From Shewanella indica (GTDB lineage Bacteria > Pseudomonadota > Gammaproteobacteria > Enterobacterales > Shewanellaceae), in the NCBI RefSeq assembly GCF_002836975.1, contig NZ_NIJK01000054.1:62001-126000 (forward strand): a DNA stretch of 64,000 nt, in the 5' to 3' direction. This document shows, piece by piece, positions 50,519 to 59,492 of the stretch. How positions within the stretch are numbered: the first letter of the stretch is position 1; each line of letters begins with the position of its first letter. Under the pieces are notes generated by a model. The model was not told where the DNA came from, ran no database searches, and saw only the letters and a program-made list of their open reading frames with translations. The position numbers and the translations under genes were made by a program.

Positions 50519-52612
50519 TTAATCGTTATTGCCTGTCCCTGTCCATTGGATGTTGGCTTTAATCTCTTCCACCAAACCGGCATCCTCTTCGGTAACATGA
50601 CCTATAACACTGTAAATTTTGCCGACAACAGGCTGCTCGATATCGAATTGCGCCTGGCAGTATTCGATACCATTTTCTTCAGCGGGGAACAGATAGGCTG
50701 GAATGCGATATTCCATACCTTCGTAGCTGAGGTTGAGATCGTAAAACTCCCTCACCTCATCACAGCTGAAGTCGGTGTTGGGTACATCGAAGTAGAGCCC
50801 CACCTTGGCGCCGCCATTATCCGCCGCTGTCATCTGCATGGTCAGGTGACCGAGCTGATAGGTCGCTTCTGTGGCCGCTGGCAGCTCTGCTGTAAACATG
50901 CGACCTTGGGCATTATCATCAGATTCGATATCCAGACGTTTTTCAACATCATCGGCTTTGCTGAACAGGGTATAGCGACCGTCCCACATTTGGGCGACCT
51001 TGGCCCCTTTACCCACACCTGCAATGGCGTCGTTCAGCTTGATGGTTTCCTGATGTTCAACACCTTCATCATCGCCGTACTCCAGCACCATTTGGCCTAG
51101 TTCATTGATGGTATAAGTGGAGACTTCCACGGTTGCAATGGCGGAGCATTCGCTGAGGTTGTTTTGAGTGCGGACATTACGCAGCACAGAGCCGTTTTTG
51201 AACTCCAGAGTATCACACCACACTTGCATCACACCGTCGTCGTGTTCGTCTGCAGAACCCCATTCTGTGATGAACCAGGTGTTGCCTTCCAGCGGATGTT
51301 TGGGCTCTGGTTCGACACCGTTACCGGCAACCTTGACTTTAAGATCGGCTCTCACAGCTGCATGTTTGCCGTCATTGACTGTCACAGTGACAACAAAGTC
51401 GCCGGCAACCAGAGGCTTGCCGGACAAACGCAATGAGTCACCTTGCTCAATTTTCAGGTCGATACCTTGCATATCCGTCATGGCGCTGAAGGTCAGTTGA
51501 TCTTTATCCTGATCGCCAAATAGCTCATCCAGGTCAATCACCTGATCGATTTGATTGCCTACTGTCAGCGCCATGCGTGCCAGTTCAGCTTCCAGTTTGG
51601 CTTTTTCAGCCGGGTTGATGACAGGAGCATGGTTGATACTGCTGACTTCAATCTCAATTTCCAGCGGGTATGAGCGGGTGCCCTTGCTGTCGGTGGCGTA
51701 AGCGTGCAGCTCAATTTCACCGGCTACCTTAGGTGTGCCGCTGAGTACGCCTGTTTTGGCATCGAATGCCAGGCCCAGGGTTTCCAGTGCTATGTTGCCA
51801 TCTTCCTCCATCAGGCTCAGAGTGAAGCTGTCGTTGTCCTGGTCGGCAAAAGCGGCTGACAAATCTACGGCAGACATTGGCTGACCCAGTTCCACTTCAA
51901 TTTGGGTCTGCTTGTCCAGCTCAGTCTGGCTCAAGGCAATATGAGGCCTGTGATTGGACTCTACACCGCCTTCTGGGGTGATCACCGGCTCGTAGTCGTC
52001 GAGTTTGTCACCGGCTTCCACCTTGGCAGCCACATCTTCAACCAAGAGTTGCAGATGCGCTTCAGCCAGGCCCTGATGGCTAACCAGCGTCTCGCCGATA
52101 ATGTTCAGCGCTTGAGCGACCTTGTTGGCACTGCTCTTGGCCAGATAGTCACCAAACAGCAGCTCTGGTTCGGCTTTAAGTTCAGCAAATTGAGCCGACA
52201 CAGCTTTTTCGGCATTTGCCTTGGATACACCTTGGTTGGCATCCATATGCTTGACAACCAAGTCGGTCAGCGGGCTGATCACCTGGCTGTTGGCATCTTT
52301 GTTTGCCGGGGCCTTGAGCTCAAAGGTTTTTTTCACCAAGCCGCGGCTTTCATCCATGGTCTTGTCGGCAATGGCCTTAACACACAGTGTTTGTCCCTGA
52401 TATTGGCCATCGATCCGGGCAATACCGCCTTTGCCGGTTGTCGCCACTTTGGTTTGGCAGTTTTCGCCGGCATAAACGTCGGCATTCACCAGATAACCAT
52501 CAATGGCTGTGACCGAAAATGATTTGGTTGTGGGGTTGTCATTGTTGTCGCTGCCGCCGCAACCGGCCAGTGCCAGTGCTATTGACGCTGCAAGCAAAGT
52601 CGTCTTCTTCAT
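50519..52612 (-). CDS. Surface lipoprotein with cadherin/Ig-like repeats
   Basis: 697 residues. Lipoprotein signal with lipobox LAGC (Cys near residue 18), then GGSDNNDN linker. Residues ~30-110 resemble a carboxypeptidase-regulatory/Ig-like fold (VTAIDGYLVNADVYAG). Two Ig/dystroglycan-cadherin-like modules follow: PMSAVDLSAAFADQDNDSFTLSLMEEDG ending GVLSGTPKVAGEIELHAYATDSKG, and DLDELFGDQDKDQLTFSAM ending LSGKPLVAGDFVVTVTVNDG. The ~240-residue C-terminal domain is unrecognised, with several Cys. Role unknown; probably outer-membrane surface. It is convergent with the receptor pair, not in its operon. Confidence 0.85.
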   Translation of the reverse strand: MKKTTLLAASIALALAGCGGSDNNDNPTTKSFSVTAIDGYLVNADVYAGENCQTKVATTGKGGIARIDGQYQGQTLCVKAIADKTMDESRGLVKKTFELKAPANKDANSQVISPLTDLVVKHMDANQGVSKANAEKAVSAQFAELKAEPELLFGDYLAKSSANKVAQALNIIGETLVSHQGLAEAHLQLLVEDVAAKVEAGDKLDDYEPVITPEGGVESNHRPHIALSQTELDKQTQIEVELGQPMSAVDLSAAFADQDNDSFTLSLMEEDGNIALETLGLAFDAKTGVLSGTPKVAGEIELHAYATDSKGTRSYPLEIEIEVSSINHAPVINPAEKAKLEAELARMALTVGNQIDQVIDLDELFGDQDKDQLTFSAMTDMQGIDLKIEQGDSLRLSGKPLVAGDFVVTVTVNDGKHAAVRADLKVKVAGNGVEPEPKHPLEGNTWFITEWGSADEHDDGVMQVWCDTLEFKNGSVLRNVRTQNNLSECSAIATVEVSTYTINELGQMVLEYGDDEGVEHQETIKLNDAIAGVGKGAKVAQMWDGRYTLFSKADDVEKRLDIESDDNAQGRMFTAELPAATEATYQLGHLTMQMTAADNGGAKVGLYFDVPNTDFSCDEVREFYDLNLSYEGMEYRIPAYLFPAEENGIEYCQAQFDIEQPVVGKIYSVIGHVTEEDAGLVEEIKANIQWTGTGNND

Positions 52613-52766
52613 TCTTTATCCCAAAATAATTTGAGCGCCTTGATGACGCCCATCCACCTTTTTAGATACAAAAGTTCCATTTAAAGGGATGCAGATGATA
52701 ACTTTGATAAACAAAAGATAAATTGATTGGGTTCACATAAAATTCCTGATTAAAAACAGTGTGATA

Positions 52767-52823
52767 GGTTTAATTTTGAGCTGTGGTTTAATTTTGGACA
52801 CATATTGGCGTCATAATCGCCAA
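52767..52823 (-). promoter_or_regulatory. Direct repeats and dyad upstream of the lipoprotein gene
   Basis: GGTTTAATTTTG occurs twice (52767-52778 and 52785-52796) with an 18-bp period, followed by the dyad TTGGCG-TCATAAT-CGCCAA (52805-52823), 155-210 bp before the lipoprotein start. The arrangement suggests activator and repressor sites; the proteins are unknown. Confidence 0.4.
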
Positions 52824-53040
52824 AAGTGCCGCTATCTGAGTTTTTACTTGTCAGAAGCAAGGAATTGTGCCGCCTGAATGGATTGATAAATGCTTATAAA
52901 TAAGAGGGTTATTGATGGCTTGTTAATTGCCTCTCGGGTAGCAGAAATGAAAGTTCTGGATTGAATTAGCGCGTATTTAGCCCACGCCAAGGCGCTGAGG
53001 TTAAGCCGCCGGTTTGTTAAAAGTGAACCTTGGTTCAGTG

Positions 53041-53081
53041 TAAAAAAACAGCTCCGCAAGAGTGGCATCTGCGGAGCTGTT
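53041..53081 (-). terminator. Terminator of ggt
   Basis: 12-bp stem AACAGCTCCGCA/TGCGGAGCTGTT with an 11-base loop. Followed by a T-run on the minus strand, 118 bp after the ggt stop. Confidence 0.8.
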
Positions 53082-53198
53082 CTGAATGGAACTGTTTTAA
53101 ATGAGAGTTAAGCCAAATTTAATGCCCGTCGCTCACTACTTTGTTTCAAAAACCTGTCTAAGGAGTTCTTTCAGTAGCTTAGGTTTTGGTAACTGGGC

Positions 53199-54941
53199 TC
53201 AGTAGCCTGCCGCTTCGCTGCCGGCACGGCGTGGATCCGATGCACCAAATTTACCTTCTTCGGTCACCATAATGCTCTGGGTGCTGCCCATGGAACTTTT
53301 GACGTTGACCAGGTGGCCCATGGCTTTCAGCAGCGCTATGGTGTCACCATTGAGGCTGCGCTCAACCCGAATTTCATCCGGCAACCACTGGTGATGCATC
53401 CGCGGCGCAAAGCTGGCTTCGGCGATATTCAGGTCGTGGTCAATCACATTCATGATGATCTGCAGCACTGTGGTAATGATCCTGGCGCCCCCCGGGCTGC
53501 CGGTAACCAGAAACGGCTGACCGTCTTTCATTATCATGGTCGGGCTCATGGAGCTCAGTGGCCGCTTGTTGCCCTGTACCGAGTTGGCTTCACCGCCCAC
53601 CAGACCATACCCGTTGGGGGTGCCGGGTTTGGCTGAGAAATCATCCATCTCATTGTTCAGCAAAATCCCTGTGCCATCGGCCACCAGCCCAGAACCATAA
53701 CTGAAGTTGAGGGTATAGGTGTTGGATACTGCATTGCCCCATTTGTCCACGACCGAGTAGTGAGTTGTCTGGTCACTTTCATAGGGTGCCAGCTTGCCGG
53801 GTTTGACCTGGCTTGAAGGGGTGGCGTGCTTGCTGTCGATGCTCTTGGCCAATGTCTTGGCATAATCCGGGCTCAACAGGGCTTTGACCGGCACAGGATA
53901 GAAATCCGGATCGCCGAGATACTCGCTGCGATCGGCATAGGCCCGTCTCATGGCCTCGGCCATAAGATGCAAAGTGGCGGCGGTGTTATGGCCCAGATCA
54001 TGGATGGGGTACTGCTCGAGAATGTTGAGGATCTCTATGATATGAATACCACCCGATGATGGCGGCGGCATGGAAACCACCTCATAGCCTCGATAGTGTC
54101 CGCGCACCGGCTGGCGCTCTATGGCTTGATAGTTGTTGAGATCCTCAAGGGTCATGATGCCGCCGGCGGCCTGAATGGCTCTCACCAGTTTCTCGGCGGT
54201 TTCCCCTTGGTAAAATCCTTTGCTGCCCTGTTTGGCAATCAGCTCCAGTGAGTGAGCCAACTCAGGCTGCTTGATGATGTCGCCCGGTACAAAGCTGCTG
54301 CCATCTGCCTTGTAGAAGATAGCGGCAGAGCTTGGCCATTGGGAAATGCGGCGCTTAACCCCATTGAGGGAGTTGGCCAGATCTGAAGTAACGCTGATCC
54401 CATCCCGCGCCAGTTTGATCGCCGGGGCTATCACTTGCTCCCGTTTCATGGTGCCATACTTGGACAGGGCCAGCTCCATGCCCATCACAGTGCCGGGAAC
54501 GCCTACTGCCAGGCCGTGCTCGCGGCTGAGTTTATTGACCGCATTGCCCTTGTCATCAAGGAAGATATCCCTGTGGGCCTTGGAAGGCGCCATCTCCCGA
54601 TAATCTATGGCTATGGTCTTGTTTTCCTTCGCCAGGTGTACCAGCATGAAACCGCCGCCACCTATATTGCCGGCCCGGGGCAAAGTCACTGCCAGGGCAT
54701 AACCCACGGCCACAGCTGCATCTACCGCGTTGCCGCCTTGCTTGAGAATATCTACCCCGATACGGGAAGCCAGTGCCTCCTGGCTGGAAACCATGCCATG
54801 CTTGGCCCAAACGGGCTGGGCTGTGGCCATTTCACTGTAAATCGAGGATTCATTGGCGGTAACTTGTGGGCTGTAACTCAGGGTGGAGGCTGTTGGCAGC
54901 GCCAGAGCGACGGCGAAGATCAGCGGTTTTATCAGACGCAC
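53199..54941 (-). CDS. ggt: Gamma-glutamyltransferase (glutathione hydrolase)
   Basis: Periplasmic enzyme that cleaves the gamma-glutamyl bond of glutathione. 580 residues with a signal peptide (LIKPLIFAVALALPTASTLS). The autoproteolytic site is QTTHYSVVDKWGNAV: Thr392 becomes the nucleophile and N-terminus of the small subunit. Oxyanion/substrate loops are NIGGGGFMLVH and PLSSMSPTMI, plus GSPGGARI. The start is GTG 54941, with AAGGAAA five bases upstream. It overlaps no neighbour but is divergent from the acyltransferase gene, sharing a ~90-bp promoter region. Confidence 0.95.
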   Translation of the reverse strand: MRLIKPLIFAVALALPTASTLSYSPQVTANESSIYSEMATAQPVWAKHGMVSSQEALASRIGVDILKQGGNAVDAAVAVGYALAVTLPRAGNIGGGGFMLVHLAKENKTIAIDYREMAPSKAHRDIFLDDKGNAVNKLSREHGLAVGVPGTVMGMELALSKYGTMKREQVIAPAIKLARDGISVTSDLANSLNGVKRRISQWPSSAAIFYKADGSSFVPGDIIKQPELAHSLELIAKQGSKGFYQGETAEKLVRAIQAAGGIMTLEDLNNYQAIERQPVRGHYRGYEVVSMPPPSSGGIHIIEILNILEQYPIHDLGHNTAATLHLMAEAMRRAYADRSEYLGDPDFYPVPVKALLSPDYAKTLAKSIDSKHATPSSQVKPGKLAPYESDQTTHYSVVDKWGNAVSNTYTLNFSYGSGLVADGTGILLNNEMDDFSAKPGTPNGYGLVGGEANSVQGNKRPLSSMSPTMIMKDGQPFLVTGSPGGARIITTVLQIIMNVIDHDLNIAEASFAPRMHHQWLPDEIRVERSLNGDTIALLKAMGHLVNVKSSMGSTQSIMVTEEGKFGASDPRRAGSEAAGY

Positions 54942-55033
54942 TATATTTCCTTATACTGCTTTTGCTTAAGTTGCTATGCAATGTGCCGCCAATTATCCTT
55001 GATTGCAAGTTTGCCTCGGCATATGGAATAAAT

Positions 55034-56215
55034 TTGGACAATAAGCACTGGCAGTGGCGTTTTGCCGCCGGCATTGATGAGATCCCCGCCGCCGAGTGGG
55101 ATCTGTGTCTGGCTGAAGATGGCCAAACAGAGCCGGACAACCCCTTTTGCCGGCATGCTTTTTTGAAGGCGCTGGAGCAAAGTGGCAGTGTTTGCGCCGC
55201 AGCCGGCTGGCAACCCATGCATTTACAGCTGTTTTGCAACGACAGGCGTTTGGCTGTGATGCCTCTCTATCTCAAGGATCACTCCTGGGGCGAATATGTG
55301 TTCGACTGGGCCTGGGCCGATGCCTATCAGCGCCACGGTGAAGCCTATTATCCCAAGCTGGTCAGCGCCATTCCCTTTACGCCTGTCAGCGGCCCAAGAC
55401 TCGGGATAGCGCCCGAGGCCAGGGCGGCGGCCGCTGATATCCAGCAGGCGCTGGGGAAACTATTTTGGCAACTGCTCGAAAGCTATTCCTCCTGGCATTG
55501 GCTGTTTGTCAGCAAGGGGCAGCTCGAGTCATTGCGGCATTTGCCCCAGACCTTGTTGCGGGAAGGCACGCAGTTTCATTGGTTTAACCGGGGTTACAGC
55601 CAGTTTGATGATTTTTTGGCGCGGCTCAATTCGAAACGGCGCAAGAATATTCTCAAAGAGCGCCGCGCCTTGGCTGACTTGCAGTTTGTCTGGCTAAGGG
55701 GCGATGAACTGCAAGATTGGCACTGGCAGCTTTTCTATCGCTGCTATCGGCAAACTTACCTGAAACGCTCCGGCCACGGGGGATATCTTCAGCCCGGCTT
55801 TTTCAAGCTACTCGGTAAGTTGATGGCGGCCGAGGTGCGTTTGCTCCTGGTTCACCGAATGGGCGAAGCGCCGCAACAGGCGCTGGCATGCGCGCTTTAT
55901 CTGCAGGGGAAAGATACGCTTTATGGCCGCTATTGGGGCGCACTTGAGGAGATCCCGGCGCTGCATTTCGAGGCCTGTTACTGGCAGGGGATTGACTACT
56001 GTATCAAGAACGGCCTCAGTTGCTTCAACGCCGGTGCCCAGGGGGAGCACAAGCTGATTCGCGGTTTTGAGTGTGTCACCACCTATTCGCTGCACGGCAT
56101 AGCGCATCCAGGCTTTAGGGAGGCGATAGCCGATTTCTGTCAAACAGAGGCCGGCAACAACCGCTTGTATCAAGCGCAGTTGCAGCAGGCCTTACCTTAC
56201 AAAAAGGGCGATTAA
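55034..56215 (+). CDS. COG3146-type GNAT acyltransferase
   Basis: About 393 residues of the COG3146/DUF482 family (predicted N-acyltransferases, FemAB-like GNAT fold). Highly conserved: PFCRHAFLKALEQSGSVCAAAGWQPMHLQLF, SWGEYVFDWAWADAYQRHGEAYYPKLVSAIPFTPVSGPRL, LNSKRRKNILKERRAL and HFEACYWQGIDYCIKNGL..FNAGAQGEHKLIRGFECV. Acceptor unknown. The start is uncertain: TTG 55034 has GGAA six bases upstream and fits the family N-terminus; GTG 54983 would add 17 residues. It overlaps the convergent LysE gene by four bases. Confidence 0.87.
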   Translation: MDNKHWQWRFAAGIDEIPAAEWDLCLAEDGQTEPDNPFCRHAFLKALEQSGSVCAAAGWQPMHLQLFCNDRRLAVMPLYLKDHSWGEYVFDWAWADAYQRHGEAYYPKLVSAIPFTPVSGPRLGIAPEARAAAADIQQALGKLFWQLLESYSSWHWLFVSKGQLESLRHLPQTLLREGTQFHWFNRGYSQFDDFLARLNSKRRKNILKERRALADLQFVWLRGDELQDWHWQLFYRCYRQTYLKRSGHGGYLQPGFFKLLGKLMAAEVRLLLVHRMGEAPQQALACALYLQGKDTLYGRYWGALEEIPALHFEACYWQGIDYCIKNGLSCFNAGAQGEHKLIRGFECVTTYSLHGIAHPGFREAIADFCQTEAGNNRLYQAQLQQALPYKKGD

Positions 56216-56826
56216 CCCAGCGCCAGCCAGACACCGACCCCCAGCATCAGGCTGCCGGCTATCCGGTTGAGCAGGCGGACATTGTTGCCACGGCTCAAAA
56301 ACAGCCTCAGGCTCTTGCCGCCGTTGGCATAGGCCAGCATGCAGATGAGTTCGGTACACATGATAATGCCGATGAGTGCCGTCAGTTGCGGTGCCATAGG
56401 TTGCTGCAGATTGATAAAGGGAGGCAGCAAGGAAATCATAAAGGCCCAGCCCTTGGGATTGGCAATGGCGGTGACAAAACCTTGGGAGATCAACGCTGTG
56501 CGCTTAATGCTTCGTGGTTGGTCGAGATTGGCCATCTTGCCCTTGGCCCGCCACATATTGATGCCGAGCCAGATAAGATAGGCTCCACCAAGATATTTGA
56601 GTCCCTGGAAGATCATCGGATGTTTCAACATAATCGTGGCCACACCCAGCACGGCCGCCAAAGCTACCAGGGCGACCCCCACGACTTCACCCAGCATCAT
56701 CCACAGAGTGCGGCGCACCCCAATGCTCATCCCCAGTGTCATGGCCAGGGTCATGCACATTCCCGGGGTGACGGAAACAAAGAAAAAGGTTGGAATAAAA
56801 GCGGCGAGCAGGGCGTAGTCTTGCAT
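56212..56826 (-). CDS. LysE/RhtB-family amino-acid exporter
   Basis: 204 residues, six hydrophobic segments typical of RhtB-type exporters. The family motif is FFFVSVTPGMCMTLAMTLGMSIGVRRTLWMMLGE near the N-terminus, and AIANPKGWAFMISLLPPFIN in the middle. The exported compound is not evident; homoserine-, threonine- or lysine-type amino acids are usual. Inner-membrane. Convergent four-base overlap with the acyltransferase gene. Confidence 0.9.
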   Translation of the reverse strand: MQDYALLAAFIPTFFFVSVTPGMCMTLAMTLGMSIGVRRTLWMMLGEVVGVALVALAAVLGVATIMLKHPMIFQGLKYLGGAYLIWLGINMWRAKGKMANLDQPRSIKRTALISQGFVTAIANPKGWAFMISLLPPFINLQQPMAPQLTALIGIIMCTELICMLAYANGGKSLRLFLSRGNNVRLLNRIAGSLMLGVGVWLALG

Positions 56827-56975
56827 TTTGGGTACAGCTGTCTCTCAAAAAGGGAGATCAGTCTAATGAAATCCTACCGGGCGACAAAGTAAAAAATTGC
56901 AGCGCTCAATATACTAAGGCGGAAAACAAGAGACCGATCATCAGATCGGTCTCAAACGGGGGATTTCGCTATCGG

Positions 56976-58016
56976 TTACAGCACGCCACGCTTCATTTGA
57001 TCGCGCTCGATGGATTCGAACAACGCCTTGAAGTTACCCTCGCCAAAGCCGAGGTTGTTCTTGCGCTGAATAATTTCGATAAAGATCGGGCCGAACAGGT
57101 TTTTGGTGAAGATCTGCAGCAGATAGCCACTGTCATCCCCGTCCACCAGAATTTGATGATGCTTTATCTTGTCGCGGTTTTCCGTCACCTGCGGCACCTT
57201 GTCGAAGATGGTGTCGTAGTATTCAGGGATGATGTCCAGGGTCTCGATTGAGGTTCCTTCCATGGCATCGAGCGAGGCGACGATATCCCGGGTGCGGAAC
57301 GCCAGATGTTGCACGCCCGGGCCGTTATATTCGCGCAGGTACTCATCAATCTGGTTTTTGTCGTCACCCTTGCCCTCATTGATGGGGATACAGAAGCTGC
57401 CATCGGGAGAGCGCAGGGCGTAGGAGACCAAGGCGGTTTGTACGCCGCTGATATCAAAGTAACGCACTTCGGTGAATCCGAAGATATCCTTATAGAAATC
57501 AGACCATTGTTCCATAGTACCCTTGTGGACATTGTTGGTCAGGTGATCTACTTCCATAAAGCCTTTTTCAGGGACTATCACAGGGGCAGGCAGGTCGACA
57601 AAGTCTGTCTTGTAGATGTTGTTCTGCTCGTCGAAACGGTCGATGAAGTAAATCAGGCTGTCGCCTATACCATAGATTGCCGGGTAAGGCAGGTCAGTGT
57701 GGGCCTGATCTGCCGGGCGGGCGCCGCGGGATACCGCCAGTTGCAGGGCATAGTTGGCATCTTCTACCCGCCAACCCATGGAGCAGATGGCCGGGCCATG
57801 GTGCTTGGCAAATTCGGCGCTGAAGCCTTGACGCTCCTTGTTGAGCAGAAAGTTAATGTCGTTCTGCTTGTAGTAGAAAATCTCCCTGTCCTTGGCTTTT
57901 TTCAGCATGGAGAAACCAAAGTCGATAAAGACCTGGTGCATGAAATCACTGTCCGGGGTTGCAAACTCGGTGAATTCGATACCGAGCAAACCCAGTGGAT
58001 TCTTTTCGCTTGCCAT
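56976..58016 (-). CDS. hppD: 4-hydroxyphenylpyruvate dioxygenase
   Basis: Fe(II) enzyme that converts 4-hydroxyphenylpyruvate to homogentisate in tyrosine catabolism. 346 residues with two VOC-fold halves. Iron ligands: first His in MEVDHLTNNVHKG, second His in GPGVQHLAFRTRD, Glu in FGPIFIEIIQRK. C-terminal DQMKRGVL is typical. I chose ATG 58016 (AGAGGA seven bases upstream); the frame is open 12 codons further without support. It lies 71 bp after hmgA in the same direction, so homogentisate formation and ring cleavage are coupled. Confidence 0.95.
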   Translation of the reverse strand: MASEKNPLGLLGIEFTEFATPDSDFMHQVFIDFGFSMLKKAKDREIFYYKQNDINFLLNKERQGFSAEFAKHHGPAICSMGWRVEDANYALQLAVSRGARPADQAHTDLPYPAIYGIGDSLIYFIDRFDEQNNIYKTDFVDLPAPVIVPEKGFMEVDHLTNNVHKGTMEQWSDFYKDIFGFTEVRYFDISGVQTALVSYALRSPDGSFCIPINEGKGDDKNQIDEYLREYNGPGVQHLAFRTRDIVASLDAMEGTSIETLDIIPEYYDTIFDKVPQVTENRDKIKHHQILVDGDDSGYLLQIFTKNLFGPIFIEIIQRKNNLGFGEGNFKALFESIERDQMKRGVL

Positions 58017-58087
58017 TTCTATGTCCTCTTCAATGATGTTGCTTGCGGCCATTCTCTGATGGCCTTGCTGGATATTCGGGTCCGGGC

Positions 58088-59248
58088 TCAGCGTTCGAGC
58101 CAGGAGCGGTTGTAATCTGTACTCATGCAGCTCTGCACATGGGTGGTTAATTGCAGCGGGGCAAAGGTGTCCACCATAACGGCGTATTCATAGGTGTCTT
58201 TCTTGCCGATGGAGGCTTCGGTGCGCCCGGGCTGCGGCCCATGAGGCACGCCTTTTTGATGCAGTGTCAGGTAACCGGCTTCTATGCCGGTGCGGCTCAT
58301 AAAGTCGCCATCCACATAGTAGAGCACCTCGTCGCTGTCGATATTGTTGTGGTAGTAAGGTGCCGGGATAGCCTTGGGATGGAAGTCGTAAGGTCTGGGA
58401 ACAAAGTTGCAGATAACAAAGTTGTGGGCGGTAAACACCAGATGATCCGAGGGGGGCAGGTGAATCTTGCCTACCTTGGGCGCGTACTCTGTGATATTGA
58501 AGGCCCAGGGGTAGACAAAACCGTCCCAACCCACCAGATCAAAAGGATGCCATTCCAGCTGAGTCAGTTGATACTTGTCGCCAAACTTGCTGACCAGTGG
58601 GAATTCCCCTTGCTCGACCTTGGCCTCTGTCAGTTCGGGTACCCGGATATCCCGCTCGCAATAGGGCGCCGACTCCAGCAACTGGCCATAGTCATTGCGA
58701 AAGTGTTTGGGGATCTCCACCATGGAGAAGGACTCGATCACCAACAGGCGCACATTAGTGTAGTCCTTGAATTTCAACTGATAGGTGGTGCCGCGGGGGA
58801 TCACCAGATAGTCCCACTTTTGCACCTTGAGCTTGCCGTATTCACTTAAGAGCTCGCCTTCACCCTCGTGGACAAATACCACCTCGTCGGCGTAGGCATT
58901 GCGGTAAAACAGCTCGGTATCCTCGGTGACTCTGGCGGTATAAATCGCCAGATCCTGATTGAAAAAAATCTTGTTGCGGGCACAGAAGAAGTGCCCCTGC
59001 CTGTCGGCCTGTTTGCTGTCCAGTTTATAGTTCTGTACCAGGGAGTCCTGCCACACTTCTCCATGACTGAGCTTAAAAGGCTCAACAGTTAACGCCTTGG
59101 TAGGCATATTGTGGTGGTACTTGTTGGAATAGATATTGGAAAAGCCATGGGTTGAAAACAGCTCTTCACGGTAGAGTTCACCGGATGGCTTCTCAAATGC
59201 GATGTGGCGCTTGTTGGGAACCTGCCCCTGTTTTACATAAAATGGCAT
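58088..59248 (-). CDS. hmgA: Homogentisate 1,2-dioxygenase
   Basis: Cleaves homogentisate to maleylacetoacetate; loss leads to pyomelanin. 386 residues, the shorter bacterial form of the cupin enzyme. Iron-ligand region: YYHNNIDSDEVLYYVDGDF and HQKGVPHGPQPGRTE, plus HLPPSDHLVFTAHNFVICNFVPRPYDFHP. First gene of the minus-strand pair with hppD. maiA and fahA, which would complete the pathway, are not in this window. The divergent LysR gene and the palindrome 59426-59437 are candidates for its control. Confidence 0.95.
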   Translation of the reverse strand: MPFYVKQGQVPNKRHIAFEKPSGELYREELFSTHGFSNIYSNKYHHNMPTKALTVEPFKLSHGEVWQDSLVQNYKLDSKQADRQGHFFCARNKIFFNQDLAIYTARVTEDTELFYRNAYADEVVFVHEGEGELLSEYGKLKVQKWDYLVIPRGTTYQLKFKDYTNVRLLVIESFSMVEIPKHFRNDYGQLLESAPYCERDIRVPELTEAKVEQGEFPLVSKFGDKYQLTQLEWHPFDLVGWDGFVYPWAFNITEYAPKVGKIHLPPSDHLVFTAHNFVICNFVPRPYDFHPKAIPAPYYHNNIDSDEVLYYVDGDFMSRTGIEAGYLTLHQKGVPHGPQPGRTEASIGKKDTYEYAVMVDTFAPLQLTTHVQSCMSTDYNRSWLER

Positions 59249-59425
59249 TTGACTCTTCCTTGGTGGCGCTTGCTGTTAACCTTCTTTGGGAACCTTCGGC
59301 GGCCACTGTTGTTATTCTTGTTCTCTTTGCGCTCTTGTCTGTCGGAATTGCTGGTCGCTGGCAGCGCAAATGAGCCGTTTTTGTGATCTATCTTTCAATT
59401 TAGTTGCGTGCTTGTACAAAAAAAA

Positions 59426-59437
59426 GAATAATTATTC
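59426..59437. promoter_or_regulatory. Palindrome in the hmgA/LysR divergent region
   Basis: Perfect 12-bp palindrome GAATAATTATTC, 56 bp before the LysR start and 178 bp before hmgA. A CRP-like half site TGTGATCTATC lies nearby at 59382. A LysR-type T-N11-A site is likely in this interval, but the exact position is inference. Confidence 0.4.
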
Positions 59438-59492
59438 GGCATACTCAATCTAAAAATTTGATTGTCTTGTTGGATTTACGGGAGTGTAAACC

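Larger units (their letters stand above)
52613..53198. other. Region between the lipoprotein gene and ggt
   Basis: 586 bp without a supported gene. It contains the direct repeats and inverted repeat upstream of the lipoprotein gene (52767-52823) and the ggt terminator (53041-53081). Confidence 0.5.

Noticed and set aside
52844..53068. 74-codon minus-strand frame between the lipoprotein gene and ggt
   Set aside because: It overlaps the ggt terminator, has no homology that I recognise and no ribosome site.
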